Assembly (NCBI GenBank): GCA_009746045.1
Contig: RPFO01002154.1
Span: 46,001 to 110,000 of the forward strand
Direction of reading: 5' to 3'
From: Mesostigma viride
Lineage: Eukaryota; Streptophyta; Mesostigmatophyceae; Mesostigmatales; Mesostigmataceae
Length of the DNA: 64,000 nt
Made by a program: the position numbers and the translations under genes. A model generated the notes under the pieces. That model was not told the DNA's origin and did no database searches. It was given only the letters and a program-made list of their open reading frames with translations. This document shows, piece by piece, positions 11,750 to 23,500 of the stretch (position 1 is the first letter of the stretch; each line of letters begins with the position of its first letter).

Positions 11750-13145
11750 GTCCGCCGTCTACCGAGGAGTCTGCATCCAGAGCGCCGCACTCAAGTTGTT
11801 CATGCGCATGATCCTCAACCGCCTTCGTTCTGCTCTCGACTGTCACCTAGGGGAAAGTCAAATGGGCTTTCGTCCTGGGCGCAACACCGTCATGGCCATC
11901 TTCGTCGCGCGTCGCCTCTTTGAGGAAATCGCTCTCCTGCAACCTGGTGAGTTTCCCGCCATCCTGATCTTCGACGACTTCATCAAGGCTTTTGATTCTG
12001 TCCTCTGGGACGCTCTATGGGCTGTACTTGCTCGCGCTCGCGTCACCACTCCCCTGATTACCGTCATCCGCACGCTGTATGAGGGGTCGACCACTTCGGT
12101 GCGCACTCAACACGGCATTACCCCGCCATGCCCACTGCAGACCGGCGTCTGGCAGGGTTGCGTCCTGTCGCCGTACCTGTTTATTATTGTCGTGGATTAT
12201 GTGATGCATCAGGCACGTGCTCGCTTTGCTAGCATTGCAGGCCGTGCCCCTGGCCTAGCGATCACGAACGAGCTTGGAGAAGGGGGGCCGACTAACAAGC
12301 AGAATTTACTAGCTGACCTCATTTATGCCGACGACATCACGCTCATCGATGAAGCCGGAGTCTGCCCAACTTTGGCTGGACTGCCTGGCGCTCGAGGCTC
12401 GGGCGGTTGGTCTAGAAATCATGCAGCCCCAAAACGGAGGCCCTGGCCCTCGGCATGGCAGGGCCCCCACCCACACTCCGCCTCTTAGACGACACCGAGG
12501 TCAACTACCCTACTTCAGGCCGCTTCCAGCTGCTCGGCAGTTGGCTTCCCGACTGCGAGGACGACATGACGACACGGATCGGCATGGCGTGGGCACACCT
12601 CCATGACCACCGCCGCTGGTGGAGCAACCCCGCCCTACCCCGGATCGTCAAGCGTGACCTCTTCAAGGTCGTCATTCTGACGATCCTGACCTACGGCGCC
12701 GAGACCTGGACACTGACGCAGGAGCTGGAGCAACGACTCGACTGCGCCGTCACCAAGATGCTGCGCAAGGCCCTTAACATCCCCTTTGGTTTGCACATTA
12801 GTAATGAGGATTTGTACGCTGATTTGCCCTATGTTTCCCACATTATTAGCCGGCACAGGCGCCTGGGCCTAGCCGGGCACCTGGCCCGCACAGATCAGGT
12901 AGATACATCAGATAGACTAGCTGGCACCAAGCCTGCCCAGCCTGGGCGATATGTCCTCACCTGGCGTGCCCCCAGCCGCGCACATGGGTCTTATTGCACC
13001 CACAGAACTTGCCGGATCGTCTATCCTGTCCGATTGCAGCTGTGGCATGCCTCTGGCATGAAGGAGAAAGGGGGTCTAGAGCTGCCCTTTCTTCCTGTTG
13101 TGCACACTTCGGTGCTTCGTGACTCCCCAACGGGAGCACGAGTTT
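11750..13145 (+). pseudogene. LINE family A copy 1: reverse transcriptase ORF2, 5'-truncated and frameshifted
   Basis: Starts inside the RT domain (VYRG...SAALKLF) and runs through DFIKAFDSV, a GVWQGCVLSPYLF block and the catalytic YADD box (about 12325). It loses frame near 12355 (QLWLDCLALEARAVGLE continues in a second frame) and again near 12430-12455, then continues as LLGSWLPD, LTYGAETWTL and the GHLARTDQVDT tail. At least two frameshifts make it non-functional. It ends at 13145 with a 3' hairpin (13123-13136) followed by a TTAA-like then CCCT tail. A typical LINE ORF2 also has an endonuclease upstream; that part is missing here. The non-LTR clade cannot be set from this fragment. Confidence 0.85.
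13123..13136 (+). other. LINE 3'-terminal hairpin, copy 1
   Basis: CTCCC-CAAC-GGGAG: 5-bp stem and CAAC loop, directly before the CCCT array. Same element as at 13555, 32959, 40234, 47865, 58783 and 60023, and reversed at 39064 and 46661. Confidence 0.75.
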
Positions 13146-13150
13146 AATTA

Positions 13151-13529
13151 ATGAATCCCTCCCTCCCTCCCTCCCTCCCTCCCTCCCTCCCTCCCTCCCT
13201 CCCTCCCCTCCCTCCCTCCCTCCCTCCCTCCCTCCTCCCTCCCTCCCTCCCTCCCTCCCTCCCTCCCTCCCTCCCTCCCTCCCTCCCTCCCTCCCTCCCT
13301 CCCTCCCTCCCTCCCTCCCTCCCTCCCTCCCTCCCTCCCTCCCTCCCTCCCTCCCTCCCTCCCTCCCTCCCTCCTCCCTCCCTCCCTCCCTCCCTCCCTC
13401 CCTCCCTCCCTCCCTCCCTCCCTCCCTCCCTCCCTCCCTCCCTCCCTCCCTCCCTCCCTCCCTCCCTCCCTCCCTCCCTCCCTCCCTCCCTCCCTCCCTC
13501 CCTCCCTCCCTCCCTCCCTCCCTCCCTCC
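13151..13529. repeat. (CCCT)n array
   Basis: About 95 CCCT units with a few one-base losses, starting ten bases after a LINE 3' end and ending at a second, partial LINE 3' end (ATCGGGGTTAATGCTC, 13530-13570). Confidence 0.95.
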
Positions 13530-13554
13530 ATCGATCGGGGTTAATGCTCAGTGA

Positions 13555-13568
13555 CTCCCCACCGGGAG
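13555..13568 (+). other. LINE 3'-terminal hairpin, copy 2
   Basis: CTCCC-CACC-GGGAG. It lies between the CCCT array and the GAAT/GAAA array, so this LINE end also abuts a tetranucleotide array. Confidence 0.7.
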
Positions 13569-13576
13569 CATGAGTT

Positions 13577-14440
13577 AAATGAATGAAAGAAGGAAAGAAG
13601 GAAAGAATGAAAGAAAGAAAGAAGGAAAGAATGAAAGAAAGAAAGAAAGAAAGAAAGAATGAATGAATGAATGAATGAATGAAGGAAAGAATGAAAGAAA
13701 GAAAGAAGGAAAGAATGAAAGAAAGAAAGAAAGAAAGAAAGAATGAATGAATGAATGAATGAATGAATGAATGAATGAATGAATGAATGAATGAATGAAT
13801 GAATGAATGAATGAATGAATGAATGAATGAATGAATGAATGGGTGGGTGGGTGGGTGGGTGGGTGGGTGGGTGGGTGGGTGGGTGGGTGGGTGGGTGGGT
13901 GGGTGGGTGGGTGGGTGGGTGGGTGGGTGGGTGGGTGGGTGGGTGGGTGGGTGGGTGGGTGGGTGGGTGGGTGGGTGGGTGGGTGGGTGGGTGGGTGGGT
14001 GGGTGGGTGGGTGGGTGGGTGGGTGGGTGGGTGGGTGGGTGGGTGGGTGGGTGGGTGGGTGGGTGGGTGGGTGGGTGGGTGGGTGGGTGGGTGGGTGGGT
14101 GGGTGGGTGGGTGGGTGGGTGGGTGGGTGGGTGGGTGGGTGGGTGGATGGATGGATGGATGGATGGATGGATGGATGAATGCATGAATGAATGAATGAAT
14201 GAATGAATGAATGAATGAATGAATGAATGAATGAATGAATGAATGAATGAATGAATGAATGAATGAATGAATGAATGAATGAATGAATGAATGAATGAAT
14301 GAATGAATGAATGAATGAATGAATGAATGAATGAATGAATGAATGAATGAATGAATGAATGAATGAATGAATGAATGAATGAATGAATGAATGAATGAAT
14401 GAATGAATGAATGAATGAATGAATTGATTGATTGATTGAT
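13577..14440. repeat. compound tetranucleotide array GAAA/GAAT - GGGT - GGAT - GAAT - GATT
   Basis: GAAA/GAAT mixture (13577-13740), GAAT (13741-13840), about 76 GGGT units (13841-14145), eight GGAT, then about 62 GAAT (14178-14423) and GATT. Neighbouring units differ by only one or two bases and the 4-bp register is kept. GAAT flanks the GGGT block on both sides. The GGGT block is a strong G-quadruplex candidate on the plus strand. Confidence 0.95.
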
Positions 14441-14590
14441 TAATGCACTGGGCGGGTTCCACCAGGGAAAGCTTTTCAACGGATAGAAAATTCAGCGCAG
14501 CCTGGCGCAGCCCCTACCATCAACATTGTCAGCATGTACTTAGCAGCACTCCATCGGACCACCCTGGAGCAACCTTGAGATCCCGGTCCG

Positions 14591-16486
14591 TCATATCAGC
14601 CCTTCATATGGGGGGGAAACGGGGTCCCCTAGACAGAGCTCATCCCACCACATCACCGTGCAGTCGCTGCCCGCAAAGATGCCATACACCCCCACGGTCG
14701 TGCTCGTGCCCATGGCGTTCACAATTATCAACCGCCGGCAACCTGCCGCGATCGCCTTCATGCCTTCATCCGTGACGCCGTGGCAGCTATGCACGTTCAG
14801 GGAGCACAGCTGTGGGCACGCCCCCCCGATCGCGAAGAGCGATTTGTCCGTGACCTCGCTCCCACTCTTCGAGATGTCCAGGTGAAGGAGTCCACCCGCG
14901 GCGGGCCCCGATAGCAGGCTCGCCACGTGTGCGTCGGATAGTGCCGAGCACCAGCCCATCCACAGAGAGCGCAGCCGCGTGCAGGTGCGGCCAATCATCT
15001 GCGAAAGCTCCTCCAATCGGTACCGAGTGCCCGAGACATCCAGCGCCTCCAGCTGCCCGCCGCGGTGCTCGAGCACGGCAGGTGCCCCACCATTCCCCAG
15101 GTCACCGTGCCGCAGGTTGAAACACCGCAGCTTGGCGCAGAAGCGGGCCACGGTCCTCAAGCTGGCATCCGTCATCCGAAACCCCCACATGCCCATACTG
15201 AGCTCCTCCAGCTCCCGGCAGTGTTGGCTCACCAAGGCAACACCAGCATCCGTCACGTTGGTGCAATCCCTGATGTCCAGGTGGCGCAAGCGGGGGCAGT
15301 GAATGGCAATAATGCCCAGGCCGCCATCCGTCACGCGCGGGCACGCGTTGATGCGCAGGTGCTCTAGCAGGGGGCACCCTTGTGCCAGCGCAATAATGCC
15401 CGCATCGGTCAGGTCCAGCGTCATGCCTACCGCCAGGTGGCGCAAGTCCGGGCAGTTTGAACCCAGCGCGCGGCTGATGGCGTCGTCGAACGTTATCACC
15501 TCGCGCGCGTCCAGGTGTCGCAAGCGGGCGCATCGGGACACCATCTGCTGCAACCCTGCACTCGCGTACAGGATCCCTGCAACACTCACATGCTGCAGCT
15601 GAGGGCAGCGGTCCGCCAGAGCGCGCATGCCGTCTGCGGTGATGGCGACACAGCCGGATAGGTCGATGCCTGTCAGGCCTGGGCAGCCCTCTGCGATCGC
15701 GATGATGCTGTCATCCCTGAGGTGTCGGAGACCGTGAATGCTCAAGTGCTGCAGGCCCGGGCCGTGCGCAGCGATTACAGATATGCTTGCGTGCGTCACG
15801 TGCGAGCAACCCTGGACATCCAGGTGGCGGAGGTTGGTGCTGCACTGGGCGATGGCGAAAATGCCGGCATCTGCCACCCTCGTGTTTGCCACCACGAGCT
15901 GCTCCAAGAGGCGGCAGCGCTCGGCGATCTGCTGGATACTTGCGTCCGTAACTAGCCGGCACTCGCTGACAAGCAGCTCCTTGAGGTCATGGCAGTGGTG
16001 GGCCAGGGAAATCACGCCACTATCGGTCACGTCACAGCCACTGACATCCAGCCTCTCTAATCCCTTGCATGATGCAGCAACAACTGCCAGTAAACTGTCC
16101 CCGACACCGGCGCAGCATGCCAAGTTCAAAGCGCGCAGCCGCGTGCAGTGTGCAAGTCCCATCAGGGTCTGCCTTGCCATCCCTGGGCTGGCTGGCCCTC
16201 CCTGTTTCATTAGGTCTAGCTTGCTCCTAGGTATGGGATGCGCCATCCGCGTCCACAAAGATAATGTCTGTAGATTCGGACATTTTGTTAGCAGCCAGTC
16301 TAACCAGCCTGGTTTGCTGGCCACGTCGGCAATGTCTTCCCAGAACAACTCGGGAAGCCCCTCGAGAGATTCATCCACAGCAGACAAGAACGCACGGCAA
16401 GTTTGACGTAGCTGCAAGCGCTCCAGCACCGGAAGTTCTCGTAACACCTGGGCGCCAACGCCACGGAGGGCTAATACCTGGTCCAT
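14591..16486 (-). CDS. F-box / leucine-rich-repeat protein, intronless
   Basis: A 631-residue protein in one uninterrupted frame; I start at the ATG at 16486 (MDQVLALRG). Residues about 8-45 resemble an F-box (LRELPVLERLQLRQTCRAF). From about residue 95 there are some 18 cysteine-containing LRRs of about 26 residues with the pattern CPxLRHLDIxxCxxVTDAGVxxLxxx, as in the FBXL/AMN1 family. Such proteins act as substrate receptors of SCF ubiquitin ligases: the F-box binds SKP1 and the curved LRR domain binds the target. The target is unknown. The lack of introns contrasts with its intron-rich neighbours. Its 3' end is about 150 bp from a LINE-derived array. Confidence 0.88.
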   Translation of the reverse strand: MDQVLALRGVGAQVLRELPVLERLQLRQTCRAFLSAVDESLEGLPELFWEDIADVASKPGWLDWLLTKCPNLQTLSLWTRMAHPIPRSKLDLMKQGGPASPGMARQTLMGLAHCTRLRALNLACCAGVGDSLLAVVAASCKGLERLDVSGCDVTDSGVISLAHHCHDLKELLVSECRLVTDASIQQIAERCRLLEQLVVANTRVADAGIFAIAQCSTNLRHLDVQGCSHVTHASISVIAAHGPGLQHLSIHGLRHLRDDSIIAIAEGCPGLTGIDLSGCVAITADGMRALADRCPQLQHVSVAGILYASAGLQQMVSRCARLRHLDAREVITFDDAISRALGSNCPDLRHLAVGMTLDLTDAGIIALAQGCPLLEHLRINACPRVTDGGLGIIAIHCPRLRHLDIRDCTNVTDAGVALVSQHCRELEELSMGMWGFRMTDASLRTVARFCAKLRCFNLRHGDLGNGGAPAVLEHRGGQLEALDVSGTRYRLEELSQMIGRTCTRLRSLWMGWCSALSDAHVASLLSGPAAGGLLHLDISKSGSEVTDKSLFAIGGACPQLCSLNVHSCHGVTDEGMKAIAAGCRRLIIVNAMGTSTTVGVYGIFAGSDCTVMWWDELCLGDPVSPPYEGLI

Positions 16487-17536
16487 TGTGCCAACTCGCA
16501 ATTCGCAAGGCCGCTACTATGCGGCTGATAATTTAATATGGCCTATTGAACACGGCTTTAAGAGAACGCTTTTCACCGAATCCAGGCTCTTATGAGAGCC
16601 AAGGAAAAATTGAAGGTGTCTTTGACACGTCTTAACCAATGCTAACGGTGACGGGCCAATGGCATCAATAAAATACCGTGGGTTAGCGATATTCTTGCAC
16701 GGACTGAGATACCACCTCCTAGAAACTACGTAAGTAACCCTTTCACCCCCACTCTTTGAATCACGCCAGCCGGAGGGGTTGGTCAAGTTTCTAGTCTTCC
16801 TGGCCTTGGAAGTTGGAACGTCCCAGCGTTTCCAACCTTCTTTTCTACAGCGTCCATACGCCAATGTTATTTAATGGAAATAACAATCAGTTATTCATCA
16901 ACCTTCCAATTATCAATAGGAATTAGGAACGGAATCCCTTAATTCTTTCATTATTGGAGGGCGACATGCTATATGGACGGCGAAATGCTTCGCAATTCCC
17001 AAATCCTGGCCTCGCACCCCATGTCGCACCGCCCTTTTCCCCGAGTAAAATCCTGTGTAATGAACTCTATTATCCCTACATTATCCCATCGGGCATCCTG
17101 TTATATATTATATATCATAAAAGTTTAAGTTTACGAACGATGTCCATAAAGTTCACTGCCCGTTTTTCCAGGTAAATAGGTGTACGTTTATTCCAAATAT
17201 AGCCAGTAGGTAATCCCTGCTAAGTTCACTGCCCGTTTTCCGCCTGTTGACGACAAGTTAAGATACGATATCCGCCCGGTCCGTGAGATCCTTAGCGACT
17301 AAGCAGTTGCGCTAGGGGAGGGTAGACGCCTTCATGAACATTCCATGGCCAGAAACTAGGAAGTCAGAAAAAGGCTTGAGGGATGGCCGGATGGGCTGTC
17401 AGCATCATTTTCTTCAGAAGAAAACGTGCACAAGGGTCGTTCACGCATTACACGCGGCGATGGCCGCTACCTCTATCTCTAGTGTACGTGAGTGCTATTG
17501 TTCACCAGCCGTGGCATTTCCCCAAGTGTAGGCATC
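16487..17536. promoter_or_regulatory. divergent intergenic region, 1.05 kb
   Basis: AT-rich spacer between the starts of the F-box/LRR gene (-) and the sialidase-like gene (+). It must hold the promoters of both; no certain TATA box or operator was identified. A roughly 60-bp piece at 17169-17227 recurs inverted at 46369-46428. Confidence 0.4.
17169..17227 (-). repeat. dispersed repeat, inverted copy of 46369-46428
   Basis: Reverse complement of 46369-46428 with almost no differences; the core is GGTAAATAGGTGTACGTTTA. It is too short to classify. Confidence 0.7.
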
Positions 17537-20500
17537 ATGGGGAGGATACTAACGATAAAATTCCTGCTCGTTTGTTTAGGAGTGCACCTGGTGGCGACGG
17601 TGGCCGCTTTATCTTCTGAAGAAAATGTCAAGATTATGACATCACACGAAGTACGCGTGAGCTGCTGTGAAACGTAGTGGTTGTGTTGGCTGCAGCTGTT
17701 AGTCGCAATGGTACTCTAGCTTTTGACGTCTCACGCTAGAAATACGCCGTATCAACGTGGTTGTCAAGCATACGTAAGTCTCCTGCTTGCTTGCTTATTT
17801 ACCTCGGTCAATTCCGTGTACAACCCGGGAACTGTTGGCTCGAAATGGCTGGTATCAAATGCTGGATGCAGGATGACAGCAGCATCAATCCTCCGGAAAC
17901 AAACATGACACTCCCTACAACGCCAGGCATAAAAACCAATTGGGTGTTCCAAACCAACCCACACTTCAAATACTGCCACATGGCAATGGTGGAGGTTCTC
18001 GTCGACGGCACCATTGTGGCGGCGTTTCAGGCAAGCGCGTCGGTAGCAATTTTGCGGGCATCCTGCGATGTAGATGTCTCAGACAAGGATGGATAGATAC
18101 ATGCCGCGCACGTGATGATGTCATCCGTGACAAAGATGAGTTCTAAATAAAGCACCTTTCACCCCAGCTTTCCCTTTCACCGCCGAGGCACAGATGGCCA
18201 GTTTTCTGCGGCCGGGCAAACACTGCCAGTGCGCATCGCGGCACATCTCTCGATGGACGGCTGCTATAGTATATGTAAAAATGTTTAGTACGCTCTTTGA
18301 GGCCAGCACTGCGTTGCATTTCAATTGCTCTTCCTTGCATTAAATTCGCATTCTAGCTACGTCTCGCCATACAGTCCAACAACTGAGAATGAAGTGACCC
18401 TCTTCCCATCGCCGGCAGCTGTTTCGCAAGGCACATCGTGTGTAGAAAGGGTTTGCCTTCCGCTGTTCAAGGGTGCTTGCCAAGAGAACTGCAATGGCAG
18501 CGGTCTTGCAGTCCGGCTGTGCGCTGCACATCGGGCGGCTGCTGCACCCTTATCGGTGGCCTTGCGAAGCCATAGCATGGAACCCACTGGTCACTATACT
18601 GGTCACTATTGAATGTTAATTGATTGCATTGCGAAGACGTAGCGGTCAACTGGCCACACTGGCGGGCCAATGCTGGGTTGTTAACGGGTGCTGGGTTGCA
18701 TACGCATGCGATGGCCGCCTTGGCCGCGATTGCAGTTGAAGAACCACCCTTTCTATGATCGTGCTTGTGGGGTGCTGCGTGGCACTGTGCATGATTGCCA
18801 GTCGTGGGGTAACCGCGTCTCCCATGAAAAATGGTTGAATCCGCGCCCTATTTGCCATTGTCTATCATAGCTCATGGGCTGCTTCCCACGCGCCACCGTC
18901 TATACTTGCTGTTGGGGTGACGCTTCAACCACAACATCAGCACATCAAGGATTTATTGTGGGGTCCGTTCCACTTGCCACGGTTTGCACTGCTTGCCACG
19001 ATGTGGTCTACTTGCCTGCTGTGTGCACTGCTTGCCACGGGGTGGTCTACTTGCCTGCTGTGGGTACGGCTTGCCACGGTGTGGTCTACTTGCCTGCTGT
19101 GGGTACTGCTTGCCACGGTGTGGTCTACTTGCCTGCTGTGGGTACTGCTTGCCACGGTGTGGTCTACTTGCCTGCTGTGGGTACTGCTTGCCACGGTGTG
19201 GTCTACTTGCCTGCTGTGGGTACTGCTTGCCACGGGGTGGTCTACTTGCCTGCTGTGGGTACTGCTTGCCACGGGGTGGTCTACTTGCCTGCCGTGTGTA
19301 CTGCTTGCCACGGTGTGGTCTACTTGCCTGCTGTGGGTACTGCTTGCCACGGTGTGTATTACCTGCCTGCTCATTTGCGAGCTTCGCGTGGGGTGCTGCG
19401 TCATTCGATGACACCATCTGTACGTACCACTGCGCAGGCGGCGGCGGAGCGTGAGCGCGATCCCAACCAGCAGCTCTTCTTCACGCGCTCCTTCAACGGC
19501 GGGCTCAACTGGGAGACGCCACGCAGCGTCATGGTGGGGTGGGGTTAAGAAGATTGTCAAGGTTTGAGTGTTTGAGTTTTGTGTGGCTGTGGTAGCGGAG
19601 GGAGTGTTGTGGTGGGTGGGGTGGGGCCACCTTGTTGTCGGTAGTTGCTAGCACCCGTCCCGCGCGCACGGGTGGGGTGGTGAGTTTCAGAGTTTTTGTG
19701 TGGTGGCCGATTACTATTAGTGTGTTAGGTATCCTATTATGTTATTAAGAAGGAAATGCGGCAAGAGGACTATCCATCCACACAGTAGCAGAGTACTTTG
19801 GGCGCCTGAGGCGACGGTTTTGGTGCTTTGTCCCCTGCCGTACTTAATACGCTGGCTGTTGGTAGCTGGCTGTTGCTAGCTGGTTGTCGGCAGCTGGCTG
19901 TTGCTAGCTGGCTGTCGGCAGCTGGCTGTTGGTAGTAGGCTGTTGGCAGCTGGCTGTTGGTAGTAGGCTGTTGGCAGCTGGCTGTTGGTAGCTGGCTGTC
20001 GGCAGCTGGCTGTTGGTAGCTGGCTGTCGGCAGCTGGCTGTTGGTAGTAGGCTGTTGGCAGCTGGCTGTTGGTAGCTGGCTGTTGGCAGCTGGCTGTTGC
20101 TAGCTGGCTGTCGGCAGCTGGCTGTTGGTAGCTGGCTGTTGGCAGCTGGCTGTTGGTAGCTGGCTGTTGGCAGCTGGCTGTCAGGTTGCTGAGGGTACCT
20201 TGCTACGCCACTGGCATTCTTGCAGCACTCTGCCATGCACCGCATCTGGCTCTGCCGTCTGACACGGGTTGTGCCCATTCGGCGTTTCCGTCATTCCTGC
20301 CTTCGGCGTGTGGGACCTGCGTGTCCCAGTTCGGCTTGCTGCCGATCTGGGGCCCCCTCCTACATAAAGACAAGGACGGGCGCCTGTGGCTGTTCTACAG
20401 GTATGTTCTACGTGGCGTCAGGATGGTGTGTCGTGTGCGTGGTGTTCAGAACACATTTGCATGTCCAGAGCCGCGACTTGCCCTGGCATCTTGTGAAGAA

Positions 20501-23500
20501 AGGTTTTAAATCCAAAGACACCAGCATGAAGTTCATCACTTCATCGTCCTGGTCCCTCTGCTTCCGTCGATATGTTGGCAACCGGCATCCTCGTGGGCGG
20601 AGGCGACTGGCACTCACACGACCAAAGCACGCCTCCTCCCGGTCCCTGTTCCCGTACCCTCGTGCCTTTCTGTTATGGGTCCCTGGTGCCTCCTTGTTGA
20701 CAAATCTGGCCGCTGGTGCCCATTTGTTTTGACAGCGAGAGCCGCAAGACCAACTACCCGGGCGGCGACATCAAGTACATCACGACGATGGACCGAGGGG
20801 AGACGTGGACGCCACCTGTCATGATTTATACGTTCGAGCACCGGTGCGTGGGCGGCCACTGTAGCGACCAACGTGTGGCATGATATGCGTGCGTGATGTG
20901 CGCGTGATGTGTAGGTCATATGCGCCTATAGGTATGCCCCCTAAAACCCCTGAGGCCCCGGGAGAGGCCTTGATATGCTCCCAAACCCACGTACGAGGCG
21001 GCGACGCTGTGCTTTTAATTAACATACCCGTGTTATGCTTGTGATATATCTGTACTGTGTATGGCCTGTATATCTACTACTGTATATACATATGATCTGG
21101 TTTATAACATCTAGTGATTCTTTGCCGCCACAACCGGCGTGCTCGTGTTCAAGCAGCCGTGTGTGGATGCCATGGCTGCAGTGTGGGCCGGTGAGGTTAG
21201 GGTGCAGTTTGAGTGCACGCCCATGCACCCTCGTTACATCTTCAACATTGTGTGCATGATTTCACGGTGGCTCCTTCTGAAAGCTGCATGCGTTCGTACA
21301 TCGTCTGCCGTCGGTGCCCCTCCTGTGCGACCCTGCCCGGACATCGGGTCGGATGCGCGTTTTGCGTCGTGAGAGTGGTCCATCTAGAGCCTGGTTTGTT
21401 TGCAGCGCGTGCTGCTCTGCATGAGACACTACAGGATTGCATGAGACTATATTGGATCGCGGGCTAAGCTGCTGCAGATATATGCCCCCCCAAAACGTTG
21501 GGTCTTCTCATTAGGGAGTTAATTAGTGGAATCTTCGCTACATCTGCATGACAGGTGAGATTGTCTTGCGGACGTCTTCATGGAACTAATTCTATCCGTC
21601 ACCCTAATTCCATGTGGATGGATGTATGGGATTGCCTGCCCGCTGACCCCTGTCAGCTGCCACCTGTACCGGTACTGGCCGTGGCCATGGGTGATCGTGC
21701 TAGCGCATGTAACATATACTGATGCCAATTGCCAGACTGAAAAATTCTTGTTTTCTTTCTCTCGTCATTCTCTCGCATGTGGTAGTAACCGGGGCAGATG
21801 TGTGGCTTCCGCTTGAATTGTTGAGTTAATCACTGTGTGGCTGTCTAGCCGTGGGCTGCCTACGCATGGGTGAGTGCTCTAACTTGTAAGATTTGTCACT
21901 CCTCCTGTCCCTTTGGGTGTGCAGGCAAGGCGTGGCTAAAGTGACCGCCAACAAGCTGGTCGACTTGGGCTACGGCGTGTGGCTGCTGCCTACGTGGACG
22001 GAACCCCACCGCTCGTTCGAGGTGCAGCACCGCTGCTCCTTTGTGCTCAAGACGGAGGACTATGGTGCGTGGCCTTGCTATGTGGGGGTCCAGTGGGCAG
22101 GAACGCTCTAGGGGCGGTTGTGTGTTTCATAGCAGTTTCTTGAGGATGGGGACTATGGTGCGTGGCCTTGCTATGTGGGGGTCCAGTTGGCAGGAACGCT
22201 CTAGGGGCGGTTGTGTGTTTCATAGCAGTTTCTTGAGGATGGGGACTATGGTGCGTGGCCTTGCTATGTGGGATACCAGTTGGCAGGAACGCTGCAGGGA
22301 TGGCTTTTTATATCCAGTAGCACTTTCTCGAGGCGGGTGACCTACGGTGCGTACCGAACTGTGTGGTATGGGTCGACACTGCTGGCAGTATCATTATGTG
22401 AGTGGTTGTACGGGGATATGGCAGGTAGCGGTTGCTCGAGACCGAGGGCTGCGGTGCGTATTAACTGTATGTTACAGGTTGGCGCTGCTGGCAGCACCTT
22501 GAAATGATGGGTTGTATGGATAGTAGCATATTCAGGAAGCAGCCGCTCAAGTGGGAGGACTGTGGTGCATGCAGCACCGCCATGCATGCCGCAGCAATCC
22601 ATGGCTGCATATCGTTGCAGTATATCGTTGCAGTATATTGTTGCAGTATATCTGTGGAGTATTTCGCTGCATTCGATGTGCATGCAAGGTTGTCAATATG
22701 CAGGCCTAATGTGTGTCAGCTTGTCAAGTTGTATCTCATGACCATGCATGCCATGGTCATGCACTTCTCATCCTTGACCCATGGCACTGTTTCGTGAGCC
22801 CTCAGTGCATATCCATGCACGAACGGTCGTGCGCTCTGACGTAGTTTTGTGCTCTGCTGCAGTGCAGCGCCTATACCATCTCCTTGCCCGCCATGCTTTT
22901 GTCACGTGCGCCGATGCACTAAACTTTTGTGCTGCCCACCATACGACCACCCGGCACCATGCGCCACGGCACCCAGGCCGTACGTGGCGGGACCATAATC
23001 CTGACACTTGATGATGCCCACGCTGCCCCCATCCGCCACCATGCATCGCCGCAGGCCGCACGTGGCGCGACCACGGCGACATCTGTTACCCCCCCTCGTG
23101 GCTGATTGAGCCCACGCTGGCGCCGCTGAGCAATCCGGGGCATGTCATCATGTACTTCCGCACGGCGATGGGGCACCTTTACCAGGTGGGTGCGACCGCA
23201 CTAGATGCATAGGTAGTTGTGTTTGTCACGTGGTCCCTATAACCTAGCTATAGCGAATAGCCTTCCATCTCACTATCAAGAAAAACTATGTTCAGAGAAC
23301 CACGATTATAATACAGAGAAAAGTGAAGATTGAACTACTATGTGGTCCCTATAACCTAGCTATAGCGAATAGCCTTCCATCTCACTATCAAGAAAAACTA
23401 TGTTCAGAGAACCACGATTATAATACAGAGAAAAGTGAAGATTGAACTACTATGTATAAAGTTTTAACTTACATGGTGGTGACAGATCCCTTGCGGGAAC

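Noticed and set aside
13841-14145. Telomere repeat
   Set aside because: GGGT is not a known telomere unit, and the array is internal and flanked by GAAT blocks and genes on both sides.
13144-14479. Open frames with PTHP, HSFI, GGRE and GGWV repeats
   Set aside because: Translation of CCCT, GAAT and GGGT arrays.
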